64,000 bases of DNA from Lysobacteraceae bacterium NML93-0793 (GTDB lineage Bacteria; Pseudomonadota; Gammaproteobacteria; Xanthomonadales; Xanthomonadaceae), in NCBI GenBank assembly GCA_002324875.1, contig NTJG01000006.1, positions 1-64,000 on the forward strand. Direction: 5' to 3'. The notes under the pieces were generated by a model that worked only from the letters and a program-made list of their open reading frames with translations, searched no databases and was not told the DNA's origin. Below are positions 29,202 to 37,639 of this stretch, in pieces. The first letter of the stretch is position 1, and every line of letters begins with the position of its first letter. A program made the position numbers and the translations under genes.

Positions 29202-29227
29202 GGCGGGGTCACGGTGAAAACAGGCGG

Positions 29228-29296
29228 GAATCATAACGATTCGCCCGAAACCGCCATGCCGCAGTGCGGCGGCGGCGCTAGGGTTGAGAACCATTC
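29228..29296. promoter_or_regulatory. Divergent liuC/feoA control region with palindrome and Fur-like half site
   Basis: A palindrome GAATC-N5-GATTC lies at 29228-29242, 27 bases from the liuC start. Its minus-strand reading contains TATGAT, a plausible -10 box. TTGAGAACCATTC at 29284-29296, shortly before feoA, resembles part of a Fur box. Both are by-eye matches without statistics. Confidence 0.3.
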
Positions 29297-29312
29297 CGAT
29301 CTGGCCCGCCCC

Positions 29313-29558
29313 GTGAACCTGTCCCAGCTGCCGCGTCGCACGTCCGCCGAGGTCGAGGCCGTGGACGATCTGCGCGCGCACGATCCCATCGCGCGCCGCC
29401 TGCGGGAGCTGGGCTTCGTGCCCGGCGAACCGGTCGAGATCGTCGCTGCTGCGCCGTTCGGCGGCGATCCGCTGCTGGTGCAGGTGGGCTTCACCCGGTT
29501 CGCACTGCGACGCAGCGAGGCCGAGCGCGTCCGCCTGCGCGAGCCGGCGAGCGCATGA
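29313..29558 (+). CDS. feoA: Ferrous iron transport protein A
   Basis: An 81-residue SH3-like protein beginning at GTG 29313 (VNLSQLPRRTSAEVEAV). DPIARRLRELGFVPGEPVEIVAAAPFGGDPLLVQVGFTRFALRRSEAERV is the FeoA/DtxR-C fold, with the conserved LGFxPG motif. It assists FeoB at the inner membrane. The stop overlaps the feoB start in ATGA, so the two are coupled. The gene is read away from liuC, about 110 bases between starts, and a Fur-like sequence lies just upstream. Confidence 0.9.
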   Translation: MNLSQLPRRTSAEVEAVDDLRAHDPIARRLRELGFVPGEPVEIVAAAPFGGDPLLVQVGFTRFALRRSEAERVRLREPASA

Positions 29559-31415
29559 GCACGGCGACGATGCCGCGGCTGGCACTGGTCGGCAGCCCGA
29601 ACGCCGGCAAGACGGCCTTGTTCAACCTGCTGACCGGCAGCCGGCAGAAGGTGGCCAACTACGCCGGCGTGACCGTCGAGCGCAAGGAGGGCCGGACGCT
29701 GGGCCCCTCGGGCGAGTCCTGGGCGGTGCTCGATCTGCCCGGCGCCTACAGCTTGCAGCCGGCGAGTCTGGACGAGCAGATCACCCGCGACCTGTGCCGG
29801 GGCTTCTATCCCGGCGAGCCCGCGCCGGACGTCCTGGTCTGCGTGGTCGATGCGACCAACCTGCGCCTGCACCTGCGTTTCGTGCTGGAACTGCGCAGCC
29901 TGGGCCGGCCGATGGTGGTGGCATTGAACATGGCCGATGCGGCGGCTCGACGCGGCATCGTCATCGACCGCGCCGCGCTCGAGGCGCGACTCGGCGTGCC
30001 GGTGGTGGAGACGGTGGCGATCCGGCGCGATGGCGCCCACGCCCTCCGTGCGCGGCTGGCGGAGGTGCTGGCGCATCCGCGCGCGCCCGACGCCGTGGCG
30101 CCGGAGGACACGCGTGATCTGCACGCCGAAACACGCGCCCTGATCACCGCCACGGTGACCATGCCGCGGCGCACGGCGCGCATCGACGACAGGCTCGACC
30201 GGTGGCTGCTGCATCCGGTGTTCGGCCTGCTCGCGCTGGCGGTGGTGATGTTCTTCGTGTTCCAGGCCGTCTACGCCTGGGCCGCCCCGCTGATGGATCT
30301 GATCGACGCGGGCACGTCCGCACTCGGCGGCTGGGTGAGCGCCACGTTTTCCGAGGGGCCGCTGACCAGCCTGCTCGCCGACGGCATCATCGCCGGCCTC
30401 GGCGGGGTGATCGTGTTCCTGCCGCAGATCCTGATCCTGTTCCTCTTCATCCTCGCGCTCGAGGAATCCGGCTATCTGCCGCGCGCGGCCTTCCTGCTCG
30501 ACCGGACGATGAAGGGAGCGGGGCTGTCGGGCCGCTCGTTCATCCCGCTGCTGTCGAGCTTCGCCTGCGCGATCCCGGGCATCATGGCCACGCGGTCGAT
30601 CCAGGACCCGCGCGACCGGCTTGCGACGATCATGGTCAGCGCCGCTGATGACCTGCTCGGCGCGGTTGCCGGTGTACGCGCTGCTGATCGGTGCGTTCAT
30701 CCCGCAGCAGCAGGTGGCCGGTGTGTTCAACCTGCAGGGCCCGGTGCTGTTCGCGCTGTACGTGGCCGGCATTCTCAGCGCGCTCGCGGTGTCCTATGCG
30801 ATGAAGCGCTGGCGCCGCGACACCGGCGAGCGCGCGCTGCTGCTCGAACTGCCCTCGTACCGGATGCCGCACCCCCGCGATCTCGCGATCGGCCTCAAGG
30901 AGCGCGCGATGATCTTCCTCCGGCGCGTGGGCGGCATCATCCTCGCACTGACCGTGCTGCTGTGGTTCCTGCTGTCGTTTCCAGCGCCCCCGGCCGATGC
31001 CACGGGCGCGGCGATCGAGTACAGCTTCGGCGGCCGCATCGGGCACGCGCTGGCGGTGGTGTTCGCGCCGCTCGGCTTCAACTGGCAGATCTGCATCGCG
31101 CTGATCCCCGGGCTCGCGGCGCGCGAGGTCGCGGTGGCCTCGCTGGCGACGGTCTACGCGCTGTCGGCCGCCAATGACGAGGCCGCGGCGCAGGCGCTCA
31201 CGCCGATCATCACCGACGGCTGGTCGCTCGCCACCGGGCTGTCGCTGCTGGTGTGGTTCGTCTATGCGCCGCAGTGCCTGTCGACCTGGGCGACGATCCG
31301 GCGCGAGACCGGCTCCTGGCGGCTGATGGCGCTCAATGCCGGTTACCTGTTCGCGCTGGCGTATCTGGCCTCGCTGGTGACCTACCAGCTCGCCGTCGCG
31401 CTGGGCGCGGGCTGA
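29555..31415 (+). pseudogene. feoB: Ferrous iron transporter FeoB, interrupted by a one-base frameshift
   Basis: Two frames together make a normal-length FeoB of about 620 residues. Frame one (29555 to about 30637) has the G domain: GSPNAGKTALFNLL (G1), DLPGAYSL (G3), ALNMAD (G4), and the first membrane helices with the Gate motif SFACAIPGIMATR. The second frame continues from 30639 with APLMTCSARLPVYALLIGAFIP (the second Gate) to the C-terminus. In homologues IMVAPLMTCSAR is continuous; here an extra A at 30638 (GTC A GCG) breaks it. If real, Fe(II) uptake by Feo is lost unless translation slips; a sequencing error is equally possible. A GC-rich context, with no homopolymer at the site, is noted. 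Confidence 0.85.
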
Positions 31416-31430
31416 AGGACGCGACTGCGC

Positions 31431-31670
31431 ATGATCGCCGGCCTCGTCCTCCAGTACGTGGTGATCGCCGTCGCCGTGGCGCTCAGCGCCTGGGCGGTGC
31501 TGGCGGCGCAGGCGCCGGCGCTGGCGCGCGCGCTGCGGCTGCGGCTCGCCGTGCCGCTGGTGCGTCCGACGCGGTCGCGCTGGGTGCGCGCGCTCGGACG
31601 CCGCATCGCGCCGCCGTCGGTGCACGTCGGCGGTTGCGGCAGTTGCGAACGTTGCGGGCCGCCGGAGTGA
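31431..31670 (+). CDS. Small membrane protein with Cys-rich tail, downstream of feoB
   Basis: A 79-residue protein, 15 bases after feoB. One hydrophobic helix (LVLQYVVIAVAVALSAWAVLAA) is followed by a basic stretch and a C-terminal VGGCGSCERCGPPE with the pattern CxxCxxC. It fits the small uncharacterised membrane proteins (DUF6587-like, from memory) found after feoB in xanthomonads and pseudomonads. The Cys cluster could bind iron or an Fe-S cluster and act in place of FeoC, which is otherwise absent here. That role is inference from position and motif. Confidence 0.65.
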   Translation: MIAGLVLQYVVIAVAVALSAWAVLAAQAPALARALRLRLAVPLVRPTRSRWVRALGRRIAPPSVHVGGCGSCERCGPPE

Positions 31671-31685
31671 AGCGGCAACGCGGTC

Positions 31686-32249
31686 TCAGCCCGGCGGCAG
31701 GATGACGGTGCCGCTGCCGACCTCGCGCCCACCTTCGACCAGCACGAAGCCGGGGGCGTCGGACCCGATCTCGACCGGCGCGTCGCAGACCAGTGCGGCC
31801 GCGACCCGGGTGCCGGGTTCTGCGCCGCCGTCCTCGTCCAGACGCACCGCGCAACGCAGCGGCGCCCGTGCGTCGTCGTCGCGAGTCAGGTGCACCTCGG
31901 GCCGATAGCCGCTGTAGATCGGCGTACGCCGCCCGCCATCCGCCTGGCTGCGCAGCGTGATGCATGTGCGCAGCGCTTCGCGCGCGGTGTAGGCGTGGCG
32001 ACGTGCCGGCCCCGGTGGCGCATCGGGAATGGTGGTCGCCTCGGCGCACGGCGCCTCCAGCGTGGGGCCGCGCGGGCCGCTGGTCTCCGCGGTGGCCTCG
32101 GCTTCGAGCACGCCGATCTCCGCGGTCCCGGACGCTGACGTGGCGCCACCGGTGACCGTCGTCGGCGCGGGACTGCAGCCTGTCAGTGCCAGCAGCGTGA
32201 ACGCAGCCAAGGCGGCGGGGAGCACAGCACTCGGTGTGGTATTCGGCAT
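31686..32249 (-). CDS. Lipoprotein with C-terminal EF-Tu domain III-like fold
   Basis: A 187-residue protein with a lipoprotein signal (FTLLALTGC, lipidated Cys25) and a Thr/Ala-rich linker. Residues about 96-184 align with the third domain of elongation factor Tu: GGRRTPIYSGYRPEVHL against the EF-Tu GGRHTPFFKGYRPQFYF, PGTRV against PGDNI, and VEGGREVGSGTV against REGGRTVGAGVV. The GTPase domain and domain II are absent. Three Cys (68, 96 and 133) plus Cys155 in the exported part could pair. Its role is unknown; a beta-barrel adhesion or ligand-binding module is possible. It is read toward feoB, 16 bases from the small Cys-rich protein gene. Confidence 0.75.
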   Translation of the reverse strand: MPNTTPSAVLPAALAAFTLLALTGCSPAPTTVTGGATSASGTAEIGVLEAEATAETSGPRGPTLEAPCAEATTIPDAPPGPARRHAYTAREALRTCITLRSQADGGRRTPIYSGYRPEVHLTRDDDARAPLRCAVRLDEDGGAEPGTRVAAALVCDAPVEIGSDAPGFVLVEGGREVGSGTVILPPG

Positions 32250-32277
32250 CGGACGTCCTGTCGTGCCCGCGGACGGG

Positions 32278-32682
32278 CTAGTGGCGGCCGCGGCTCAGCG
32301 GCGATCGGGTGGGGCGACGCTTGTCGTCGGTCGGCGTCACCTCGACCGACAGATTGAACGTGCGCTCGTCGCCGACCAGCAGCGCGCCGACACCGATCAC
32401 CTGGCGGTTGATCTCCTTGCCGTCGCCGTCGCGGATGGTCAGCACCACCGAATATTCCCAGGCGCCGCCATCCGACGGATGCCGGATGCGGCCCTCGACT
32501 TCGAGCGCGGTGGTCGTCGGCTCACGCTGTACCGCATGCCGGGCCACGATCGGCGAGCCCGGCGCAGCGCCCAGCTTGATGAAGTGCTGGCACGCCGGGC
32601 AGCGTGCCGCACTCTCGAGAATCACGGTCTTGCAGTGCGGACAGGACCGCGTGGCCCCTGCCGCGCCCGGGCGACTGCTCAC
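32278..32682 (-). CDS. Zinc-ribbon protein downstream of bactofilin
   Basis: A 134-residue protein from GTG 32682, two bases after the bactofilin stop. A zinc ribbon at the N-terminus (RSCPHCKTVILESAARCPACQHF) has two CPxC pairs. A beta-rich domain follows (ALEVEGRIRHPSDGGAWEYSVVLTIRDGDGKEINRQVIGVG) and a basic tail. The longer open frame to 32778 is an overlap with bactofilin and is rejected. Close spacing suggests it works with the bactofilin, but I know of no established function. Confidence 0.7.
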   Translation of the reverse strand: MSSRPGAAGATRSCPHCKTVILESAARCPACQHFIKLGAAPGSPIVARHAVQREPTTTALEVEGRIRHPSDGGAWEYSVVLTIRDGDGKEINRQVIGVGALLVGDERTFNLSVEVTPTDDKRRPTRSPLSRGRH

Positions 32683-32684
32683 GG

Positions 32685-33251
32685 TCAGGCGGCGTCGCTG
32701 GACTTGTCGTTGGCCGCCGCCTTGTCCTTGGCGTTGTTCGAACCCGAGCCGGCCGACTTGACCTCGCCCCAGCCGCATTCGATGTGGCCGCGGATCTTCG
32801 AGCCCGAGGCGACGGTCAACGAGCCGGCCTTGAGGTCACCGGTCAGCACGGCCGAATCGCGAAGCTCGACCAGCGACGCGGATTCGATGTTGCCTTCGAG
32901 CTCGCCCGACACCAGCACCTGCTTGGCACGCACGCCGCCATTGAGCTTGGCGCCGTGTTCGATGGTCAGGTTGCCCTGCACGTTGACGTCGCCCTTGAAG
33001 CGGCCCGCGATGCGAACATCGCCCGAGCCCTCGATCTTGCCTTCGATGGTCAGGTCGGCCGCGATCACCGACTCCTTGCTCACCGGCGCAGCGGCCGGGG
33101 CCTGACGCGGCGCGGTCGGCGGGGTGGACGGCGAGAAATCCGCGACCGCCGGGGCGGGTTCGCGTGCGGGCGGCGCCGGCGGCGGATCGGAGGCGAAGCT
33201 GGGGGAATTCGTCTTGGCGTTGGCGTTGCCGGACTGCGGGAAGATGGCCAT
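32685..33251 (-). CDS. Bactofilin-family cytoskeletal protein
   Basis: A 188-residue polymer-forming protein. A Pro/Ala-rich disordered head of about 58 residues precedes the bactofilin core, a right-handed beta helix of short repeats (SVIAADLTIEGKIEGSGDVRIAG, then GDVNVQGNLTIEHGAKLNG, VSGELEGNIESASLVELRD), and ends in a Lys/Asp/Ser-rich tail. Bactofilins form filaments without nucleotide at the inner membrane and guide cell-wall or envelope synthesis. It is followed directly by the zinc-ribbon gene. The 220 bases upstream hold no gene. Confidence 0.9.
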   Translation of the reverse strand: MAIFPQSGNANAKTNSPSFASDPPPAPPAREPAPAVADFSPSTPPTAPRQAPAAAPVSKESVIAADLTIEGKIEGSGDVRIAGRFKGDVNVQGNLTIEHGAKLNGGVRAKQVLVSGELEGNIESASLVELRDSAVLTGDLKAGSLTVASGSKIRGHIECGWGEVKSAGSGSNNAKDKAAANDKSSDAA

Positions 33252-33472
33252 GTCGCGCGTTACCTCGGTCTGGACAGGGTGGACGGCTCGAACATGCTCG
33301 AACAGGCGCTCGAACGGGGGATCCGCGCCGCCACGGTCTGACCGCCGACGCGGAGGTCGAGCCTAGCACGGGCACGAAGACCGTCGACTGTGATCCACGC
33401 AGCGGAATCGAGACGCGGCAAGCACTTGCCCTGCATTCGCAACCCATCACCGCAGGTACGGCGCGGCGCCGG

Positions 33473-35080
33473 TCACATGCGGAAGACACCGAAGCGCGCG
33501 GGCTCGATCGGTGCATTGAGCGAGGCGGCAATGCCGAGCCCGAGCACCCGGCGCGTGTCGGCCGGATCGATGATGCCGTCGTCCCACAGCCGGGCGGTGG
33601 CGTACCACGGGCTGCCCTGGGATTCGTACTGGTCGCGGATCGGCGCCTTGAACGCGTCCTCGTCCTCCGCGCTCCAGTGGCCGCCCTTGGCCTCGATGCC
33701 GTCGCGCTTGACCGTTGCCAGCACGCTCGCGGCCTGCTCGCCGCCCATCACGCTGATGCGGGCATTCGGCCACATCCACAGGAAGCGCGCGCCATAGGCC
33801 CGGCCGCACATCGCGTAGTTGCCGGCGCCGAAACTGCCGCCGATCACCACGGTGAACTTGGGCACGCTGGAGCAGGCCACGGCGGTGACCATCTTCGCCC
33901 CGTCCTTGGCGATGCCGGCGTTCTCGTACTTGCGGCCCACCATGAAGCCGGTGATGTTCTGCAGGAACACCAGCGGAATGCCGCGCTGGTTGCAGAGCTC
34001 GATGAAGTGCGCGCCCTTGAGCGCACTTTCCGAGAACAGGATGCCGTTGTTGGCGACGATGCCCACCGGCATGCCGTGGATGTGCGCGAAGCCGGTGACC
34101 AGGGTCTTGCCGTAGCGCGTCTTGAATTCGTCGAACGCGCTGCCGTCGACGATGCGCGCGATGACTTCGCGGATGTCGAACGGGCGACGCGTGTCCTTGG
34201 GCACGATGCCGTAGAGTTCGTCGGCCGCATACAGCGGTTCGCGCGGCTCGCGCAGCGCCACCGGCAGGGTCTTGCGCCGGTTGCAGTGGCCGACGATGTC
34301 GCGTGCGATCTGCAGCGCGTGCCGGTCGTCTTCGGCGAAATGATCCGCCACGCCCGACAGACTGGTATGCACGTCCGCGCCGCCCAGCGCCTCGGCGTCG
34401 ACCACTTCACCGGTCGCCGCCTTCACCAGCGGCGGGCCTCCGAGGAAGATCGTGCCTTGCTCCTTGACGATGATCGACTCGTCGCACATCGCCGGCACAT
34501 AGGCACCGCCGGCGGTGCAGCTGCCCATGACCACGGCGATCTGCGGAATGTTCTCCGCGCTCATCCGCGCCTGGTTGTAGAAGATGCGGCCGAAATGCTC
34601 CTTGTCGGGAAACACCTCGTCCTGCAGCGGCAGGAACGCGCCGCCGGAGTCGACCAGATAGACGCAGGGCAGGTGGTTCTCGCGCGCGATTTCCTGCGCG
34701 CGCAGATGCTTCTTCACCGTCATCGGGAAATAGGTCCCGCCCTTGACCGTCGCATCGTTGGCGACGATCACCACCTCCTGGCCCTGCACGCGACCGATGC
34801 CGGCCACGACGCCCGCCGCAGGCGCGGCGCCGTCGTACATGTCTTCGGCCGCGAGCGGCGCGATCTCGAGGAAGGGCGCGCCCGGGTCGAGCAGGGCGGT
34901 GATGCGGTCACGCGCGAGCAGCTTGCCGCGTGCGGTGTGCTTGGCCTGCGCCTGTGCGCCGCCGCCTTCGGCCGCGCGCGCCAGGCGCGTCCGCAGTTCG
35001 TCGGCGAGCGCGCGGTGGTAGTCGGCATTGGCGATGAAATCCGCCGAGCGCGGGTCGAGCTGCGAGGTCAGTGCGGGCAT
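33473..35080 (-). CDS. liuB: Methylcrotonoyl-CoA carboxylase carboxyltransferase subunit
   Basis: A 535-residue crotonase-fold carboxyltransferase that moves CO2 from LiuD biotin to 3-methylcrotonyl-Co[19 protein letters not shown] near the N-terminus, [42 protein letters not shown] and [16 protein letters not shown] are typical of the MCC beta subunit rather than the propionyl type. ATG 35080 ([10 protein letters not shown]) is chosen over 35107. It is separated from liuC and liuD by the feo and bactofilin loci, unlike the compact liu operon of pseudomonads. Confidence 0.93.
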   Translation of the reverse strand: MPALTSQLDPRSADFIANADYHRALADELRTRLARAAEGGGAQAQAKHTARGKLLARDRITALLDPGAPFLEIAPLAAEDMYDGAAPAAGVVAGIGRVQGQEVVIVANDATVKGGTYFPMTVKKHLRAQEIARENHLPCVYLVDSGGAFLPLQDEVFPDKEHFGRIFYNQARMSAENIPQIAVVMGSCTAGGAYVPAMCDESIIVKEQGTIFLGGPPLVKAATGEVVDAEALGGADVHTSLSGVADHFAEDDRHALQIARDIVGHCNRRKTLPVALREPREPLYAADELYGIVPKDTRRPFDIREVIARIVDGSAFDEFKTRYGKTLVTGFAHIHGMPVGIVANNGILFSESALKGAHFIELCNQRGIPLVFLQNITGFMVGRKYENAGIAKDGAKMVTAVACSSVPKFTVVIGGSFGAGNYAMCGRAYGARFLWMWPNARISVMGGEQAASVLATVKRDGIEAKGGHWSAEDEDAFKAPIRDQYESQGSPWYATARLWDDGIIDPADTRRVLGLGIAASLNAPIEPARFGVFRM

Positions 35081-35190
35081 CCGTCGGTCGCCTGGTGAAA
35101 ACGGCAAGGATACGGAACCCGTCGAATGCGCGCAGCGCGGAGACTGCCATGGCCGCGCACAGTCACACCGGAGTGCAGCTGCGTGCCCAT

Positions 35191-35215
35191 GAAAAAGGCC
35201 CGCCAGAGGCGGGCC
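35191..35215 (-). terminator. Rho-independent terminator
   Basis: On the minus strand a hairpin with arms GGCCCGCC and GGCGGGCC, loop TCT, is followed by TTTTTC. It lies just after the 35237-35596 lipoprotein gene. Confidence 0.8.
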
Positions 35216-35236
35216 TGTGCAACGCGCGTCGTGGGC

Positions 35237-35596
35237 TCAGCGCTCGGCGCGTTCTTCCACGCGCTCGCCGGTCTGCTCGATCGCCTCGCCTGCGCGCTGG
35301 GTGGCGCGGCCGGTCGCGGCGGCGGCTTCGCGCGCGGCTTCCTCGGTACGTGCTGCGGCGGCATCGGCGCGGATCTCGGCTTCGCGCGCGGCATCCGCGC
35401 TGGCCGCTGCGGCAGCATCGGCGCCCTCACGCGCGGCCTGGCCGGTCGCGGCCGCTGCGTCGGAGATCGCGCGGCCGGCGTTGTCGGCAGCGGCTTCGGC
35501 TTCGGCGCGCTCGCGCTGCGCGTCGGGCGAGGTGTTGCTGCAGGCCGCCAGCGCGAGTGCGGTGAGGGCGGTCGCAGTCATCAGGGTGAAACGCAT
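35237..35596 (-). CDS. Small lipoprotein with Ala/Glu/Arg coiled-coil body
   Basis: A 119-residue protein. A lipoprotein signal (TATALTALALAAC) places the lipidated Cys at residue 19. The remaining 100 residues are a low-complexity charged helix, rich in Ala, Glu, Arg and Asp with AAREAEIRADAAAARTEEAAREAA-type heptads (positions about 65-95). It probably forms a coiled coil in the periplasm, either a structural envelope protein like Lpp or a stress-related lipoprotein. ATG 35596 starts the signal; the open frame to 35713 is rejected. A terminator follows directly, so it is a single-gene unit. Confidence 0.75.
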   Translation of the reverse strand: MRFTLMTATALTALALAACSNTSPDAQRERAEAEAAADNAGRAISDAAAATGQAAREGADAAAAASADAAREAEIRADAAAARTEEAAREAAAATGRATQRAGEAIEQTGERVEERAER

Positions 35597-35744
35597 GGCA
35601 GCTCTCCTGTTCCGGTGGGTGGCGCGGATAGTGGGCGCGGCCACGTGAGCATCACGCGAACCCGGGCGCGCTGAAACAACTGCACGCTGAATGCGCAAAA
35701 AGGCCGGGGCCACCGCATGGGCTGCCCGACACGGTCGGGCGTCG

Positions 35745-35781
35745 AGACAAAAAGAAAGCCGCCGGGAACCCGGCGGCTTTC
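35745..35781 (-). terminator. Rho-independent terminator
   Basis: Minus strand: arms GAAAGCCGCCGGG and CCCGGCGGCTTTC around TT, then TTTTTGTC. It ends the transcript of the Ala-rich lipoprotein gene at 35819-36154. Confidence 0.85.
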
Positions 35782-35818
35782 CAGATCACTGGCGATGGCC
35801 GGAGGGCCATCGAGTGAA

Positions 35819-36154
35819 TTACGGCGTGACTTCTTCCGCGGCCGAAGCAGCGTCTTCAGCCTGCTGCTCAGCGTGGTCAGCGGCGTCGGCAGCGTGCTCG
35901 GCAGCAGCGTCCGTGCCAGCGGCAGCGGCGTTGGCAGCAGCGTCGGCAGCGGCGTCAGCAGCGGCAGCGGCGTCGTCGGCAGCAGCCTGCGCGGTGCCGG
36001 CCAGGGCCGGATCGGTGGTTTCGTTGGCAGCAGCCTGCGCGTCGGCAGCGGCGTCAGCAGCGCCTTCGGCCGAGCTCTGGGCCTGGTCGGCGTTGCTGCA
36101 AGCAGCCAGTGCGAAACCCATAGCCAGGGCCAGCAAAGCCTTGTTGATCGTCAT
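35819..36154 (-). CDS. Alanine-rich small lipoprotein
   Basis: A 111-residue protein starting at ATG 36154 after GAGGAAG. The signal ALLALAMGFALAAC gives lipidated Cys19. The body is almost pure Ala, Asp, Glu and Gln, with repeated AADAAADAAA runs, and ends EEVTP. It resembles the neighbour at 35237 in design but not in exact sequence, suggesting an old duplication or convergent low complexity. It is flanked by its own promoter-like sequence and a strong terminator, typical of an abundant envelope lipoprotein. The function is unknown. Confidence 0.75.
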   Translation of the reverse strand: MTINKALLALAMGFALAACSNADQAQSSAEGAADAAADAQAAANETTDPALAGTAQAAADDAAAAADAAADAAANAAAAGTDAAAEHAADAADHAEQQAEDAASAAEEVTP

Positions 36155-36206
36155 TGTGTCTTCCTCGTCTGAAAGTGTGGGCAACGCGCTTAATGCGCGC
36201 CGGCAA

Positions 36207-36235
36207 CATGATGACAAGCCGCGTTGCAGTGTCAA
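36207..36235 (-). promoter_or_regulatory. Putative sigma-70 promoter of the Ala-rich lipoprotein gene
   Basis: On the minus strand TTGACA (36235-36230) is a perfect -35 box. The hexamer 17 bases on, ATCATG, is a weak -10. An overlapping pair, TTGTCA with ATTAAG 17 bases downstream, is also possible. An A/T-rich tract (TTTTTTACGAAAAAAC) lies about 12 bases upstream. Confidence 0.4.
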
Positions 36236-36279
36236 GCGGCGTCGCGTGGTTTTTTCGTAAAAAACACGTTATCCGAAGT

Positions 36280-37455
36280 TCACGCCATTTCCACGGCAAT
36301 TGCCGTCGCTTCGCCGCCACCTATGCAAAGTGACGCAACCCCGCGCTTCTGGCCGCGCGCCTTGAGCGCGTGGATCAGGGTGACGATCAGTCGGGCACCG
36401 CTCGCGCCGATCGGATGGCCGAGCGCCAGTGCGCCCCCATTCACATTCAGACGGTCGTGCGGGATGCCCAGGTCCTTCATCGGCGCCATCGCGACGTTGG
36501 CGAAGGCCTCGTTGACCTCGAACAGGTCGACATCTTCGACGGTCCATCCGGCCTTGTCGAGCACATTCTGAATAGCCGTCACCGGCGCGGTGGTGAACCA
36601 TTCCGGTGCCTGCGAATGGCGCGCATGGGCGACGATGCGTGCCAGCGGGGCGAGGCCGCGCTTGTCCGCTTCGTCCGCCGAGGTCAGCACCAGGGCCGCC
36701 GCGCCGTCGGAGATGCTCGAGGAGCTGGCGGCGGTCAACAGGCCGTCCTTGCCGAAGGCGGCGCGCAGCGTGGGGATCTTGTCGGGCTGGATCTTGCCGG
36801 GGGCCTCGTCGGTGTCGAACGTGGTTTCGCCCTTGCGCGATTGCACGGTCACCGGCGCGATCTCGGCCTTGAACGCGCCCGAGGCGATGGCCTGCTTGGC
36901 GCGGGTGGCGCTTTCCACGGCGTAGGCGTCGAGGTCCTCGCGCGTGAAGCCGTACTTGTTGCTGGCGATGTCGCCGAACACGCCCATCGACTTGCCGTCG
37001 TAGGGATTGGTCAGGCCGTCCCACGCCATGTGGTCGAGCATCTCGGCGCTGCCGTAGCGGATACCGGTGCGCGAGCCGTTGAGCAGGTGCGGCGCGTTGG
37101 TCATCGACTCCATGCCACCGGCGACGACGAAGGTCGCGCTGCCGGCCTTGATCAGGTCGTGGCCGTACATCACCGCCTGCATGCCCGAGCCGCAGACCTT
37201 GTTGATGGTGACGCAACCGGCCGAATCGGGAATGCCCGCCGCGCGCGAGGCCTGACGCGCCGGTGCCTGGCCGAGGCCGGCCGGCAGCACGCAGCCGATG
37301 ATCGCCTCGTCGACGAGATCCGGCGTCACGCCAGCATGTTCGAGCGCGGCCGTGATCGCGGTCGCGCCGAGCGTCGGCGTGGGCACGCCGGTGAACTGTC
37401 CGAGCATGGAACCGATGGGGGTGCGCTTGGCACCGACGATGACGATGTCAGTCAT
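36280..37455 (-). CDS. Acetyl-CoA C-acetyltransferase (thiolase)
   Basis: A 391-residue thiolase. The nucleophilic Cys lies in INKVCGSGMQAVM, the second active-site region is VNVNGGALALGHPIGASGAR, and the C-terminal Cys is in SLCIGGGEATA. VGAKRTPIGSMLGQFTG at the start is typical of biosynthetic-type acetoacetyl-CoA thiolases (AtoB/PhaA). In this setting it can take acetoacetyl-CoA formed from the acetoacetate released by LiuE to acetyl-CoA, but the CoA transferase is not in the window. ATG 37455 (MTDIVIVGAK) is chosen; the longer frame is overlap with the divergent autotransporter. Confidence 0.92.
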   Translation of the reverse strand: MTDIVIVGAKRTPIGSMLGQFTGVPTPTLGATAITAALEHAGVTPDLVDEAIIGCVLPAGLGQAPARQASRAAGIPDSAGCVTINKVCGSGMQAVMYGHDLIKAGSATFVVAGGMESMTNAPHLLNGSRTGIRYGSAEMLDHMAWDGLTNPYDGKSMGVFGDIASNKYGFTREDLDAYAVESATRAKQAIASGAFKAEIAPVTVQSRKGETTFDTDEAPGKIQPDKIPTLRAAFGKDGLLTAASSSSISDGAAALVLTSADEADKRGLAPLARIVAHARHSQAPEWFTTAPVTAIQNVLDKAGWTVEDVDLFEVNEAFANVAMAPMKDLGIPHDRLNVNGGALALGHPIGASGARLIVTLIHALKARGQKRGVASLCIGGGEATAIAVEMA

Positions 37456-37639
37456 GGCGGAACGACTCCGGGTGTGTGAACTGCACAGAACGTCGATTAT
37501 CGCACCCGGCGCACCGGAAAGTCGCGGCGCGCCGCAGTTCCGCACTGCGTCGTGCGATGGCGGGTGCCGGAAAATCCGCGTATAGATGCGGCGACAGGGG
37601 ACGATCGAGGCGCGCGCTCGCGCGCAGGGAGAACGAGGG

